Numbered from the stretch's first letter, positions 47,501-62,500 are shown. The stretch is 64,000 nucleotides of DNA from Heliopora coerulea (GCA_030142905.1 JASJOG010000208.1:186001-250000), one strand, 5' to 3'. Translations and numbers: made by a program. The notes: generated by a model not told the origin, from the letters alone.

Positions 47501-50500
47501 GTGAAGTGTCATTATTTTATTCATACTTTGATGTTTGCTGACGCTACCGAAACCTTAGTTCACTTAATGAAATTTATATTTTACTTGTATGCTTACGACT
47601 CCACCCTACTGATGCATTTATATTTATTCAATAATTCATGAGTAGAACACAAAGTAAATCAATATCGAAACGTTGGTTTGAATTACCACAACATTTCGAC
47701 TACTTTCAATCTGATTTTCTATTTCAATTCACTCCAAGCCATAAACTCGGATAAAGCTTTTGATCTAATTAATTTCAGAACACTTCGAAATTTGTTCGAA
47801 AGATTCGGTTATTGTCTTGTTTTCGACATGTTTCCCCGGTGTTTTGATGGGAAAAAACCACTTCTACTCGTCCATGATTCATTACTTCACCCGCAACGAA
47901 CAACGTCCACCAATACGACCTTCTACCATACTGAACTTATAAAACTAGTAAGACTAACCGTTGACTTTTTAGGTTCTGTGATCGACTTTGCAACTGATTT
48001 TGTTTGTCCCGCATCTTTTTGAGGACGACGTCTAAAATAAATAATTATTTAAAATAATAGATAAGCATGCACATTCCGAATTAGTGATAACTGGACGTTT
48101 TGTTGAAGGATTTTCGGCAGGAGCTAAGTACAGAGTAACACTAAACATTTCCTGCAAGAAAATGCACTACAAAAAGCCTTTCTCAAGTTATACGTCAATT
48201 TCGACGACCAACTTTCACCTACAGTATTGATTCCCCCAGGTTAAGAACATTCACCTTAATATCATTCAAAATTGTCTACTATTACCTCGCTAAAAATTAA
48301 GGTGGCTTGATATTTAACGTCTATGGCTATACTTTCAATTGCGTAAACATACTATCTTTCATGATGACAAATGATTCAACTGTCTTCCATATGATAACAC
48401 TTACTGTACAATTTTCTTTTTTCTTTTCTTCTTAATTTTCTTTGAGTCTACATGGAAAAACATAGCATTATATGAATATAATGTAACTGTAATGTGATAT
48501 GTAACGTAATGTAATAATGTAACTGTAATGTAATATGTAACTTCTATAAGTTGTCAATTACAGCGTCTGTACGCTCCTATACATCCCATCACAGCATTGC
48601 TTACAGGCCAAAGATTTCGTATTAGAGCGTTCCGTCCACTTTTTCTGGTCATAGCCATTGCGGGCGGCAAAACAATGAAGGTAGGCACAAGTTGAAAAGT
48701 GGGTGCGAAACACATGCCACTTCGCAGAAATTAGTGTATTTTGATCCTCAAGTAATGGTTTGGTCAGGACAGATAATCAGGTGATAGAAAAAGACAAAAC
48801 TGTACTGGCTAATTTCGCTAAAACCTGGTTTTCTATATGGTCGTAACGCTCGGACTTTTCTGGCCCAAATGTAGTGAAAGCAATAAGTTAATTCATCTTA
48901 AAAGTAGGAAGTCCAGGCCCTTATCTAAAAACAACAAGCCATGGCCTCCTGTCATCCTTATGGACTTTTATGTTTCCGATCTTCTGTCAAAAAGTTATTT
49001 CCAACTTTCTAGGTTTTGGATTTAGCGTCGATATTAAATCTGCTGTTAGTTGTCGTTCGGTTAAGGTTGCTGTCTTCTAACAGGGATGTATTCTTATGGT
49101 TTTCAACGTAGTATCGTTCTTTGAAAAGGAAAAAATTAAACGGAACTGTTCCAGTTGACAATGGCCTAGTAAGCAATACATAGTCTTTTTCCAGATTATT
49201 TCTTTGCGTTGTCTTTGTATTGAAATTACTAAAAAAAGTTAAAACCCATTAAGAACCCTAAGTTAAAACTATTTGTGGTTTTACAGTAACTTTAATCTTT
49301 CAACCTGTTTTTACACGTAGGTATCGTTTTAGCGAGCATTATGTCAAGTACTTTTCCACTTCGCCCATATTTTCAGCCGATAGTCCGCCCGCTGCGACGC
49401 CATAAGGGTAGCAAACAACATTTGTTTAGCTACGGAAATAATCCTACGGATCCAATGCATAAAAAAGTGCATGGTTATCTCGTTATCTTTCATTTTAGCC
49501 AAGAAATTGTCTTAAAGCCCAAACTAAATATAAAAATCAATCCTTCGCAAAACAAGCGGAATAAAGCCATGAGCAAAAACTTTGAGTTTTTAAATTTTTT
49601 TCAATGCTTACGTTTCGTTAAAATTTTGTTTGTTTGTTCTGCTGGGCATTGATTTTTATATTCAGATTACGGTTCCCAACTGGTTGCCTCTGAAGCCCAA
49701 ACTGGTATTTGTGTGTTTGAATATTGTGATCCAAACACTTGGTAGGTTGCTTGACTTTCGAATCGTTCAATCACAAGTGACTTTACTTTCCCTCACTTTA
49801 GTAATATCAGGAAGAATTTTTGACAAAACTACTGAGGAAAACTTTAAAATACGACGAAAAAGAAGAATTGAACAATTCAGTTAAATGAAAGCAGCCAACT
49901 TCGTTTTTATGCATTAAAACTAAATTCTACAACTCTTATTTTAATCGTAAGTTGTTCAGTTGATTTGACGTCCTGCAAAGCAATTGTTCTTGAGCATACC
50001 CTTCGAAAAAATACAAATTCGCATATTTTTATGGCTAAGTTAGGGTCCCGACGTCGTACGAAACATGAGTGGGCGTTTTATGGCCGGAAGAGACAATTAA
50101 CTGACATCCCGACTGCCTAAAGAATTGACATTGAAGTCCATGATGACCGTGTAAGGACTGAAACTGACGTCCGAAAATCCGCTATGTTCGCTATTCTTGC
50201 ATCACTTTTTGACTGGAAGAGAACCTTCATCTCATAATAAAATTCAGAGCTTCAATTTTGAGAGATATTTCGTCGTAGGCTTCATTTTGCATGAAACATG
50301 CAGTATGCGGAATGAAATATGTTATTATGGTTTCATTAGGTTTAAGAAACTTTAAATTGCACGAGACACAATAATATAAGATTTCCTGAATTGCAGTAGG
50401 CGACAGTCTTCGCCACTTTCACAACAGTAATTAATTATATGGTGACAATCTAGTAGCGATCAAAAAACGTCATCTTGTTATAAAAAATTAATGGTAAGCA

Positions 50501-53500
50501 AAAGATTTTGCACAAGCCCATAATTACTCACACAGTGAGATGCAAAATTATTGATCTAACGTTTCGTTGCTATTCTTGCGACATCGTCAGAGAATGAAAA
50601 TATAATACAAGTCTTGGCTTAACGCCTATTTACAAAAATTTGTCATCTAAGTACGACTAAGAAAATAATAAGGAAATCAAAACAGAGTCAAGTTAAAAAA
50701 ATCTAATGCTGACATTTAGTTCGTTAATTAGTAAGCTTTGTCTAAGTAAAAGTTCATAACTAGAGGAAAAAGAACTTAAAATAGAAAATCCTTGAAAGAG
50801 ATTGGGTGGCCGGTGGATTTTTGATGCGCAGGGACAACAGATTGTGGGGTGTTGCATAGTGGTTTGCCACTGTAAGCCGAAATTGCCCATGTGCTCGTTA
50901 ATCTAGTAAATGGTGGTATGTCTCCCTTAAATACAAAGCTTGACAACTTTGACAACCACATTAATGTACGAGGTGGGATCTCAACCTTAAAGTAATTCGG
51001 CTTTAAAACGAAAAGAAAAATGAGAAATCCGTAGCACGGATTTGAAAATAACATGGAGTTTAATTTGCCAATAGGCGAGACGTTTGTTGACTTGTTCATA
51101 TGTTTAGTATACGTTTCATACACTAACCTGTTTCAGATTCTTTGAAAGCCTTTAGAGAATCCAACAATGGTTCTTTCTCTTTATTGGACCAGTCATCTGA
51201 CTTGGACACTGACAAGTTTTCTTCAGATTTCATCAATTCTGACTTGCTCGATTCTGACTTGATGGATTCATTTTCGTCTGATGAGTAGCTGTTGTTACTT
51301 GAGATATCTTTGTCTTCTTGCCTGACGACATTTTTTTCTACTTTCTTTGCTTTAACAGCTCGAGCTCGACCAAAGGTAGCCCTGGAAGATTTCTTAGGCC
51401 TGCGAGTTAATGGAGCACTGGAGGGCCTGGGTACGACGCTGAACGAGAGAAGTTTAAATGATTCGCTACAATTATCTCATGAGCATCAAGTGTACACATA
51501 TTGGTAAAAAATCAGCGCTAGGATGAGGAAGACCGCAGCGCACGTTCACAATCTTACTTTAAACGAAACGTCGACTGGTAAAAAAACATGATTTTTAAGA
51601 CGTGAAATATATTCAATTCGTTAAATATTCGTTGAGGAGATCGAGTATGGTCCTTATTTCGTTTCTAAATGCGGCTTTAAACATGGCCAAGCGTGAAAAT
51701 TATTGGGGGCTCAGAGGTACATTTCGAGTTTTCAGGAAGAGGGCCCAGAAAATTTTGAAATTTTGAAGTCATTAAAAGGCACGCGCAATTTTCGGCGTTT
51801 TTTTCTGCAGTAAATTACAGCGCGCCTTAAGCTGGAGCAGCAAACATATCGGTGCAACTGCAGTTTAGCGGACACTATAAGCCAGAGTTCGAGTCACGAG
51901 TCCGAGTCACAAGTCTTCTCCGAGTTACAAGTCTGAGTCGCGAGTCGTCAGAAAGAAAAACAAGAAGCGTTGTCGGTGATCGGAGTAACTGTATTTCTTT
52001 TAAAGTCGTCAACTTAAGGGCTATTTACACGTGCGATTTTGTACCTTTCGATTGACAACTTGGATTATGTGTTTAACTGATGAGAGCGTCGAGGACAAAC
52101 TGCAGCGAATCATAAGGAAATACCTTGCTGCATAGGCAATCATGAGTTTATTACATACACCAGGATGGCAATCGCAACGTGCGAAAGTGTAAACAGCCCT
52201 ATAGGTTACTCGATCATCGAGTCACGAGTCATCCCGGCCGAATCACCACGTTTGAGTCCCGATCACAAGCCCAGTCCGATTCCTAATCGAGTCGGACTCG
52301 GACTCGAACCTTAAAGTTAGAAGTATTATAAACTAGATGCCAACGGCAGACGCAAAAATACGCGCAAAGCTTGTTATAGGTCTCTTTTACCTGTTGTCCG
52401 TTTTCTTGTCTTTATTGCTTCCATACCAATCAAGCTGTGCGCACCAATTTCGTAATCTTGTCAACCGCTGAAAGTCGCTAAGTCCTTTCTCCAATTCCTC
52501 TCTAATTAATCGAAGGTCCTCGCTCTAAAATTTAACCACATACAATGATACCGATTTCAAACGAAGGAATTTCACTAAGGATATGGCAATTTATTCCCCG
52601 CGCATCAAGAGCAAAACCACTATTAAAATATTCAGTGTCATACTTGGGCAATACAAGGCCTCCGCTATCAGACCTTAAATTATGGTTAATTTTACTGAAT
52701 AAAAATAAATTAATTAAACGGCTTGGAAGAATTCCATTTTCCATTTTACAAATCATTATTGGGATGTGTTCAGATTTCCTTTGCCCTAATATGAACGTCT
52801 GAGATATCCCTGAAGACAAATTTATCCCAAGCCTTACCTCATATCGTTTTTCACTACATTCATTGTTTCCGCTCTCTGAGAAGTAATGAAATCTAAAATG
52901 TTGTGGAAAAGTAAAACTGAGTGTTAGCAAAAATGTGGTTTAGAAATAATGTCTAAGAGAAGCACTAAGAGAAGACTGAAAAAAAATGGAGCTTTCACTA
53001 CGTAGGGAAAACCTAAAGCATAGGCATAGTCAGGCATAGTTTCGCTCAAGCATTGAAACTACCAATATGAGAACATTTTGATCAATCCCGAATCCGCATC
53101 AAGACCATGTTTACACTTCAGCATAAATTAGTGATCTAACCACCTGATTACTCAAAGTTTTGTTCTTTTTTTCAATTTATCCTTTAGATCCCTGATCAAT
53201 CTAAAATCCTGTTGAAAATTATTTGTTTCTAATAATTACTAAACGTGAATAAAATGTTACTAAAACCTGTTCTTGCATCTAATTTGCATACTTTAAATTG
53301 CGCAGTTTTGTACCATTGGTAGCTAAAGGATTAACCACGTTTCGCCACGTTTGATCATAATAATAATTTCATAAAAAAACCTAGAGCTACCGTAGCTCAA
53401 GAAGTAGTCAGAATATTTACAAAATAGACTGGTAGTAGGCAGCCAGGCTGCCTTATATTAAATTTGCACTTATTCTAGAAGCAGTTCAGACTAGATTCAT

Positions 53501-56500
53501 CTCGGATTGACCCGAAACTACCTCCTAACTCCTTTGTGCAAGTGACCCTTATGTTTAATGTAAGAGCCTACGTAGGTGGATGCCCGTTAGTCTATATCCA
53601 CTACAAATTTGGTTTTTACTTAACATCACCGCGATCCCACAATTTGAATTACAAAAATTTATTATTCCTTGTTTTTAAACGTTTCACATATTTTTACCAA
53701 TGGCTTTTGTTGAAAGCTTTAAGTTCATACAATAACTCCTTATTTACATAGCTACACTCAAGATTTTCCCACATATTATGAGGGGATAACTAGTCACTAT
53801 GATCGAAAATTTCTGTCGTAATTCTTCCGCCATCATTGTGGAGACGGGGAGATTACACGGGCCAAAAGCTCATAGATAGAATTAATGTAAAAATTACTGT
53901 ATAACCCAAAATTGTAACTTAAAAGTGTAATTCGTCTTCCTTTTGCGTAAAAAATATCTAACGAAGGCAATTCTGTTTCAAGACATTTTGCAGCTCAAAA
54001 TGTTAGAAACAACAAAAGCAAGTTTAGGGTTACTTGTTTTCCAGCAAAAATCCGGTACGAAAACATTATCACTTAAGAAAACCTGATGACCCTCAAACAC
54101 TGCAGATTCTATACCAATCAGCAGCCTGCCGTATTTCAAAATTTCACCAAAAGTTATGCCAACAATGAATTAAGAAACAACGTAATAAACACAATAATGA
54201 AGTAAGCAATTCTCCCGAAAATCATCAACTGCCAATCAGAGCCAAGCTTATGAAGATCGAACCCTGGTCAACAAATTGAAGCCACTTCAACACGATGACA
54301 AAGAGGAAAACAAAGCATGGTTTTTTAAGCCATTTGAAGGTCAACCAACGTACCAAGTGTTTCAACCACAGTACTCAAACACACAAAAGCGTCGTTATGT
54401 GTATAAGGCTGAACGTACAAAACAAACTTCAGTACACTTTTGGCGGGATATTTTCAGTGTTTGGATACTCTTATCCAAACACGGATATTAACCAGTCAGA
54501 GCTTGCGAACGAGTCACGTTATTTCATAAATAATAATCAAATCATTGGCACTCCAAAACATTTATTGCCTCGTACTGTCCTCGGACAAAGACGTCCGATC
54601 ACAGAGGTTTGCAATCTGTACTCTTCCAAACACACCAACTAACAAAAGTGAATACTTGCTCCACATGCGCATGGTCCCAGTGGGTAAATATATCCTGTAT
54701 ATAGGTCCTACCTGTACTTGTTTCTGAAAAAGCAATGGTTTACCTTGCGTTTGTATTTTCGGATAATTTAAAAAGAAATTCATTCGCTGCCTCGTCAGCA
54801 CAATTGAACGAAATAGTGTGAATTGGAACAGGATCTTGTAAATGTATCTGGGATAAAATCGTCAATGGCGGCTGCAAATGAAAATTGTGAGAAGAAAATA
54901 AACGTTCACAGACGAAAGAGTACGAAACGTATGTGTGACAGGACAGTTTGTGCTGGTAAGCAATGAAGCTAAATAAAATTAAAAGGCATTTTGAAATGTG
55001 ACTTAGTGTGCCTCCACACTTTCGCTTTCACGACAAATAACATGAACGCAGGTTGGGTACTTGGAAGAATAACATTGATATGGATACCTACAGTATCTTT
55101 AAAAAGATTTTTAACAAATATTCGGACACGGTGGAAACCTAGGAAATTGGGACTACGACACGAAAATCATTCGTATACTCTTTCCACCAGCAACAGGATG
55201 CTCTGCAGATGCGTGTAGAGCGAACCTCCCACTTTTCGGTAAATAAGTCGGTAAAATCAAGGTTCGGTATGAAAAATAACAACAGGAACTGGGAGAGCTA
55301 TTTCCCCTGTTTCAAAAAGTAGTGGGCTGTCCCCTACTTTCTGGATGTATTACCAGAACTTTTAACATTTCTTGTACTAAAACGTACATCGTCATGGGAT
55401 ACCATGTCTAAATAGCACAAAGCAGTATTTTTTTTTCTCTATTTGCCCCATCTGATGAGCTAACCTGACAAATCTACTGAAGGAGATGAAGGAGAATCAA
55501 AATTCTAAAACCAACTTTTACGCTTATCGCATGTGTGCCACACCTATTTTTTAATGATCTCACTTTTTCATTCTACCCAACGCCTAAGGCTGGATTGGTT
55601 GGTAGCACTAAGTGACTCGCGTTTGGTTAACAAGTGACTCGTAAACGAAGTTACAAGTTTCAGTGTCCGAATATCATGTCTAGGAAAAGAGTCCAAGTAA
55701 CAAGTCTTGGTAAAAAGTCTAACGAACAAGTTCGAGATTAGAGTCCGAGTCATCAGCCACTGCATTCAAGTCCGAGTCCGATTCCGAGTGACAAATCCCA
55801 TTTTCCGATTTGCAAGTCCGACTAACAAGTTCGATCCACAAGTCCGAGTCTCAAGGCAGATTAACAAGTCTGAGGTACAAGCCATTGTGTCCGAGTCGGA
55901 GACCGTGCCCGAATCACAAACCCCAGTATGGCAGTACCCGACCCATGAGTCCGATTCACGAGTCCTGCATGACTATGTGGTTTAATCACAGCCACAAATT
56001 GCAGTAATCTGTTGTGGTTTTGATAAATACGTTCCTTTAGTTAACTTGTACAAATTATTATTGAGAGGGTGAAGGGGAACGGATGAGTGGGACTGCTCTG
56101 ATAGGGGGGCAATGCAGGTAAATCCATACTGACAAAACGACTAACCCCCGAAAGCCCGTAGCCAGCCGTAGGGGTATATGCTCTATCGCCATGCTTGCTC
56201 GAACGTACGTCTTCATTATACGCCAGAGGATTAGCCAATTCGAAACGAAAAAAAAAATTTACTTAAACAGTCTTTTGCCAAGGAAATATTTCCAGGAGAT
56301 TAACTAAGGAGGTGCTGCCTTCTGCACCCCAGCCATTCTATCATCGAAGAGAGTAACAGTCTAGGTGGTTAATGTAGAATTGTTTTGCTCGTTATAATTC
56401 AAAATTTGTTACTTTCTAAAAGACCACCACAGATGTGACGATTTAACTTGTATTATTATATGGCTGGCGTTACGTCCGGTGAAATGGAGCGTTCTGATCG

Positions 56501-59500
56501 GCTGAGACGGTTTGACTGGCGGTCATATATTTTCCTGTAATGGACCAGTCCATTACGGGATCTGGTTTGTGTCAGCAAATGTTTAGAGCTTGTTTTTGCC
56601 AACAACTTCGTGTTTTTTTTTATTTATTCGTCTACTTTTCAGATTAAAGTCATCGTGGAAAAGATTTTACCAAGTCATAGGCGGTTTATTTTTGGTTAAT
56701 CCTTGGTAAAACGTAGCTGAATCTCGTTTGTATGTCTTCAAAACAACTGGGAAAATTTCCCGCGAAAACTTGCCAGTGTGTAGGGAAAACGTACGGCACG
56801 AAAAAACCCAAGATTATTGGCATTTTTTTTCACTAATATGTCTAAATTATTGGTTTTTGCTCGGAAGTTTGAAGCAAATTGATCTTCCTTTGTGCTACGT
56901 GCTTCCAAAAGCACTTGATGACTAACTCTTTGTCACGCTATATGAATGTAACATTTTTATTACTATATCTTGCTTGTTTAAAACAAGCCATATAATAAAC
57001 CTCTTATTGACCTCGTCCGCTTAGTCATCACTGGAAAATATCAGACCGAGGTCTTCTTTGTAGACTAAGGGCTCGGTCCGTACTGTCAAGACCCCGGTCT
57101 GATATTTTCCCGTAATGACCGCGCTCTCAGTTAATAAGAAGTTAGTATTGCAACTGTATATTTTGCAATTTAATTCACGCGCTGAAATTACTATACGCAT
57201 ATATTTATTCATTACAAAGCAAGTTAACTTTAATGTTTAAAACAAAAACAACCATAAAAATATGACTCACCACCTCACGAGTCATTTATCTCTATACCAA
57301 ATGTTAATACTCGGCTCCAGTTGGTGAAAACAAGTCTTTAAAAATTAGCTGAAGCTCAAGTCAGTCTCAGAACCCTTGAGTCATGTAAGACTCTAGTCTG
57401 AGCCTAGAGTTCTATAATCATCATCAGTCAATTGCAACCGTCCTACAGGCTACAGAGAAGCTGCGCTCTGCATGATATTCTTACCTGGTCTGGCCTGCCA
57501 TCTGTCAGAAGATAAATGGCAGAACACAGTGGATCCGACAAAGCGAGTTTCAGTGCACCCAACGTATTGGTGCTTCCACCAACTACCAAACCTTTAATCC
57601 ATTGCCAGGCATCATCAATATTCTGTAAGAGAGAAAGAAAAATACAATGTCATGTCATTTCCTTGTACACCTTGAAAACAGCCGAAAGCATTACGATCTC
57701 AGCTTCTAAAGGGAAAGCAAGAATCATCATAGTACCAAGAGAAAATTTATTTTGAAACTTTCTTAACTTTATTCCGCTAAATATGCCAGAAAATCCAAAT
57801 TAGTTGAGAATTTCTGTGCTGACAGCCGTTGACACCCAATGTTCCGTCTTTTTTATTTTATTTTTCACTTCCTTTCTGCAGCTTTTTTCGTTGTTGTTCA
57901 GAAATGATCAACAAGGAATTATATCAAGCAAAACGTTCAAAGGTTGGTAACTTCTGTGACTGATTGCAAACAATTGTGACGTTTCAAGCAAAGGTCTTTC
58001 ATCAGAGAGTACAAACGTGTTCTTAACGCGTGTTCTAACACTGTCTACGCAGTATCCTAATTTTATATCACTGACAGGAATTATATTATATTATTTAAAC
58101 GAAAATCCTCCTCGACTTGGTTGTGCCTGTCACCAAGTAATTGTCCTTAGTATGTGCCCAAAGTGGTGTTTACATAAAAGCGAGCCAACCCTCCTAAACA
58201 GGCTAACTCTTTTTACCGAGATCTCACCTTCTTGTGAATTACCTTGCACAAAATTTGTTTTCGTTTACATGAGAGGAGGGCCAGTCCCCTTAAACGAGAT
58301 CTCGCGACTGACCACCCTAGATCTCGCCTAGGAGGGCCAGAATTTTCGATATAAACACACTCAGAAGGGGTTGGTCCTCCTACCACGTATGCGCACTAGA
58401 TCCTGCTTTGCTAGAAGAACCAGAAAATTCCCATGTAAAAGTGAGGTGAAATTCTGCCCTCTTACTAGGCCTAGCCCTACCAAGAGGGGCTGGCTCGCCT
58501 CCATATAAACAGTTCCCTAAGTTCGTTATCTGATCTGTACGCAAAATGACATGCGCTGTTCGGCTTTCTAGCCGTGCAATAAGTTTTCCATAAAGACAAG
58601 CACATTTTGGCGAGAAAATCAGCAACTTTATTTAATAACAAACAAACCAGATTCAGCTTTGCTTTACAAAGGATTAACAACAACAACTGCTCATGACGTA
58701 GTTAAATGTCTTCCTTAATGATTTTAAACAAAAAACTAGATTAGCAGGTAAAAAGACATTTATTAAAAAAAAAAACAAGGAAGTAAACTATAGCTTCCAA
58801 CTTCCCCAAACCTAAAAAGCGTTCAAAGCCGTGACGTTGTCGTTTTTTTCTAAAGCATTTCCTACAGTTTTTTCGCACTGTCCTTGCTCTTTTGCCGCTT
58901 GGTCTGACCTTATGCAGACTTGATTAATAAGTTGTCATGGTTAATCTCCTTCTTACTCCTACTCTAAGGCCCCTTCCACACGTGTGCGTTTCCGTATGAA
59001 AACGCATACTTCTCTCTGCATTTCGACCACCCGTCCAAACGTAAACGGCGTTGTCTGTCGCCTAAAACGAAGACTTTCGAAAACGGTCTCCCAAGTGGAG
59101 CGATTCGAAAACACCGGGATATCGTTTTCAAGTGGACGGCGAAAACGGAGACTTTCGAAAACGACGACATCACAGCTTCTGTGGCGCCAGCCTCCCACGC
59201 ATGCTCAATAGACAGACAGTAGCGTTTTTGAATCGTTGCTGCATTTACGTGTACATGGGATTACAATTGAAAGCCATCTCAAAAACGGTCATGTGGACGG
59301 AAAACTTTTGACCCATTTTCATCCGAAAACGTAAACGTGTGGCTGGGGAGAAGGTCTAAATTAAATTGAAGTTTGGCTGACGTTATTTCTTTACGGCATA
59401 CCCGGTCATTGCAATCCACCAGCCTGCTTCGCCACGCTTGAACACGGGAATCAAACTTGATTAAATTGAACTTTCGTTTATGCTTAATTTGTTCCTGTAT

Positions 59501-62500
59501 AAAAGCAATAAGATTGGTAACGTTCGATAAGATGGACGTGTAAGTCAAACGTTCTCGTGTAGCGTTTTCTGTGACACAAGTTTCCAAGACAAGTCAATCA
59601 AAAGTTGCAATTCACCGGGCCCACCTCACCTGAAGTAGCTGGTAAAGCTTATCTTTCACTAAAAACAAACGCGAATTCATGGAAGCGGATGTGTCAATTA
59701 AAATCGTTATCTAATTCAAAAGATCAAAGAGAAATTAGTGTTAAGCTGTTGCAATAATAAAGATACATGTATATTTTAAAACAGTATAACAGTGTTTGAA
59801 CTCAGTTTTAAACTCTCCCCACCCAAACACATCCGGAAGGAGGATAAGTTTCCAAATTGATGCAAACTGCAATTCCGCACTAGAACAAGTTTGATACGCA
59901 AGGGAAAGAACGAAAATCAAACAGCTGTTCCTTTCGTTTCCACAAAATTAACTTGACAGAATGTCAACGTCATTCGTATGAACTATAAGAGGTATTACTG
60001 TCACCATAATATAGCTAGCAAACAGTTATATCGTTGAGAGTAAAAAGACTGGACAGGAAACTACGCGAGTTGAGCATGACAACCCAATTAAAAATAAAGA
60101 GCTACAAAATCTATGGACTTTTTAAATTGGAACGATAACAGAGCTTAAAACGACAGTCTAGCTTCCTGAAGATATAACAAAGCCACTTTATGAAATGCCT
60201 TTCTATCAAGTCTCATTTGTGGTGAAGATTTCCAGGTTAAGGAAGTGCATCGCTAGTTTCAAGCAAAGAAGAGACTGCAAAGTACTTTTTGCGACGCCAG
60301 TTGCTTCTCAATAACGCGAAAAAATAATGTAAACAAATACCAACGGGGGTTCTTCAACATTTTGACGTGGCTTGGGAATGTTCGTTCAACAGCAAAATCA
60401 CTCGAAACGTGGAAATAGTAACCGGACGATGAAAATGACGAAAAGTCGAAGTAAATTCCTATCAAAAACCTCGGTAACCATTACAAATTTTGCTGTTCAT
60501 TACCAGAAAATATACTATCATTAACTCCAACCTTAAACTCACTAACGCGAAAATACATTCGTTTTATTCAATCGGCATTGACTAGCGTAGATACGCAACC
60601 ATTTGTATTGAAGGGCATTCTATAGCGGCAACAGACGAACATTAACATCATTCCACTATACATTAGGGACAATAAAATTTCAATTACTCAAGAGAAATAT
60701 CCTGGTCTAATTGAAATTTTACTATCCCTAATGTAGAATGGTGTTAATGGTCGTCTGTTGGCGCTCTAGAATGTCCTTCGATGCAAGTGGTTACGTACCT
60801 ACGCTAGTGAAGGTCGATTGAATAAAATGAATTTATTTTTGCTTTAATGAGTCTGATGTTGGCGTTAATGATAATATATTTTCTGGTAATGAACAGCAAA
60901 AGGTGTAGTATATTAAAAATGCGAAAAAGTCGACATGGTTGGGTAAGAGCATTTACAGATGTACATACTTGGTCCTCTATAATGGTTCCAAATAATTCTC
61001 TGCTACCTTTTTGAAGCCACTGCATTCTGCAATCAAAATAAAAATTATAAAAAAATGAAAAATCTCAAAAATACAATTAGTTACTCTGGCTAAAAAAATC
61101 GACGTTTTACATAAAAAAGTTTTTCCAAAGTTTTGGCTGTAACTCCAACCTTCATCGGGGATAAGGGTGATATTGTAATTTTAAAAGCATACACTTTAAA
61201 CTAAAGGTTAATCAATTCAACGCTTTTTTTTCTTCAACGGCTAAATATAAATATTTTTGAGGGAGTAAACTCCGATCATTGCGATTTAAAGGGTCTTTAC
61301 AAATGTTAATCTCCCATGCTTCCAACACACAACGACTATGCCAATTGTCATTTGTACGGTGAATTGTAGGAGAGTCCCAAGAGATTTCATGCCCACTTTT
61401 CATACAATGTTCAGCTAATGAAGATTTTTGTGTCTTTTCAAACCTTTGTTTGTAAGAGTCTAGAGTAGCCATCATCCGTCTTTCGTAGTTTCTATGGACA
61501 TCCCCACTGACATGAACGTGAAATATTTGTCCATCTTTCCACCTACGAAAAGCATTGAAACATCAGTGCACCGTTTAAGGTTTGCGCAAGTTACTGGAAA
61601 TTTCAATTTACTACGCAAATCAGTAGTGATTACATAGGCGGAGAGTGGGCTTCTCCTTATAATGTTCAGTATCTGGACTGAAACACAGGATTCAAAATCT
61701 GCTCTGAGGGAGAGGGGAATTGGAGAACGAGTGAGAGACAGGGGATGGGAAAAAAGAAAGAGGAAGAGAAGAACGGAGGGAGAGGATGAGGTAGGAGGTA
61801 GAGGGGAAGGGAATGGGAAAAGGAGAAGAGGGAAAGGGGAGAATTTAGGACAAGAGGTAGATCGAGAGGCAGAGAGAAAGAAAGCAAAGAGGAGAGAGAA
61901 TGTGAGAAAGTGTGAGAAAGGAAGAGAAAAGGAACTGTAAGTGGGAGAGGGAAAGAGAGAAAAAGAGAGAGAGGGAAGGGATTAGAGGGTGAAGAGGGAC
62001 AAAATGAGAGGGAAGGGGATGGGAGGAAGGATGGAGGAAAGCAAACTGATAGAGGTGGCATAGATAGTGAGCAAGGAAAGGAAGAAGTGAGCAAAGGGGA
62101 CTTGAGGAAGAGTAGGAGAACGACGAGGGGAAGGAAGGATCATCGGGAATGGGTAGGAGGAGAGGGAGGAGGAAGTTGGGAGAGGAACGAGAAACAGAAG
62201 AGAAAGAGGTAGACGAGGACGTGAGGGACATGGGGAGAAAAAAATAATAGCCGGACTCATACTAGCGATTATAACTATAAGTGTACTGCCAAAGATTTTA
62301 CACGACTGCTGAACGTTAAAACTTCTACCTGACATGTGCGAATTTGTCACAATATCTGGCATTGACTAATTTTGTCTTCGTAATGGCTACACTGCTATCG
62401 TCACGTGGATTGGGTACCTCCACCACACCGTCACAATGTCTGAAGGCAATGTTTTGTAACAAGTCATAAAAACCAAGCCTTTTGGATTTCAAACTGTGTT

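Noticed and set aside
47678..48022. 114-residue plus ORF
   Set aside because: No domain, no splice support, composition typical of AT-rich noncoding DNA.
55568..56007. ORFs of about 65-92 residues on both strands
   Set aside because: They are translations of the degenerate GAGTC repeat.
58959..59211. Overlapping ORFs on both strands near 59 kb
   Set aside because: They lie inside the T1-like element and reflect its repeated CGAAAACG blocks.
61666..62362. Long Ser/Pro/Leu-rich minus-strand and Arg/Glu-rich plus-strand ORFs
   Set aside because: They are translations of the purine tract and have no start context, domain or splice support.
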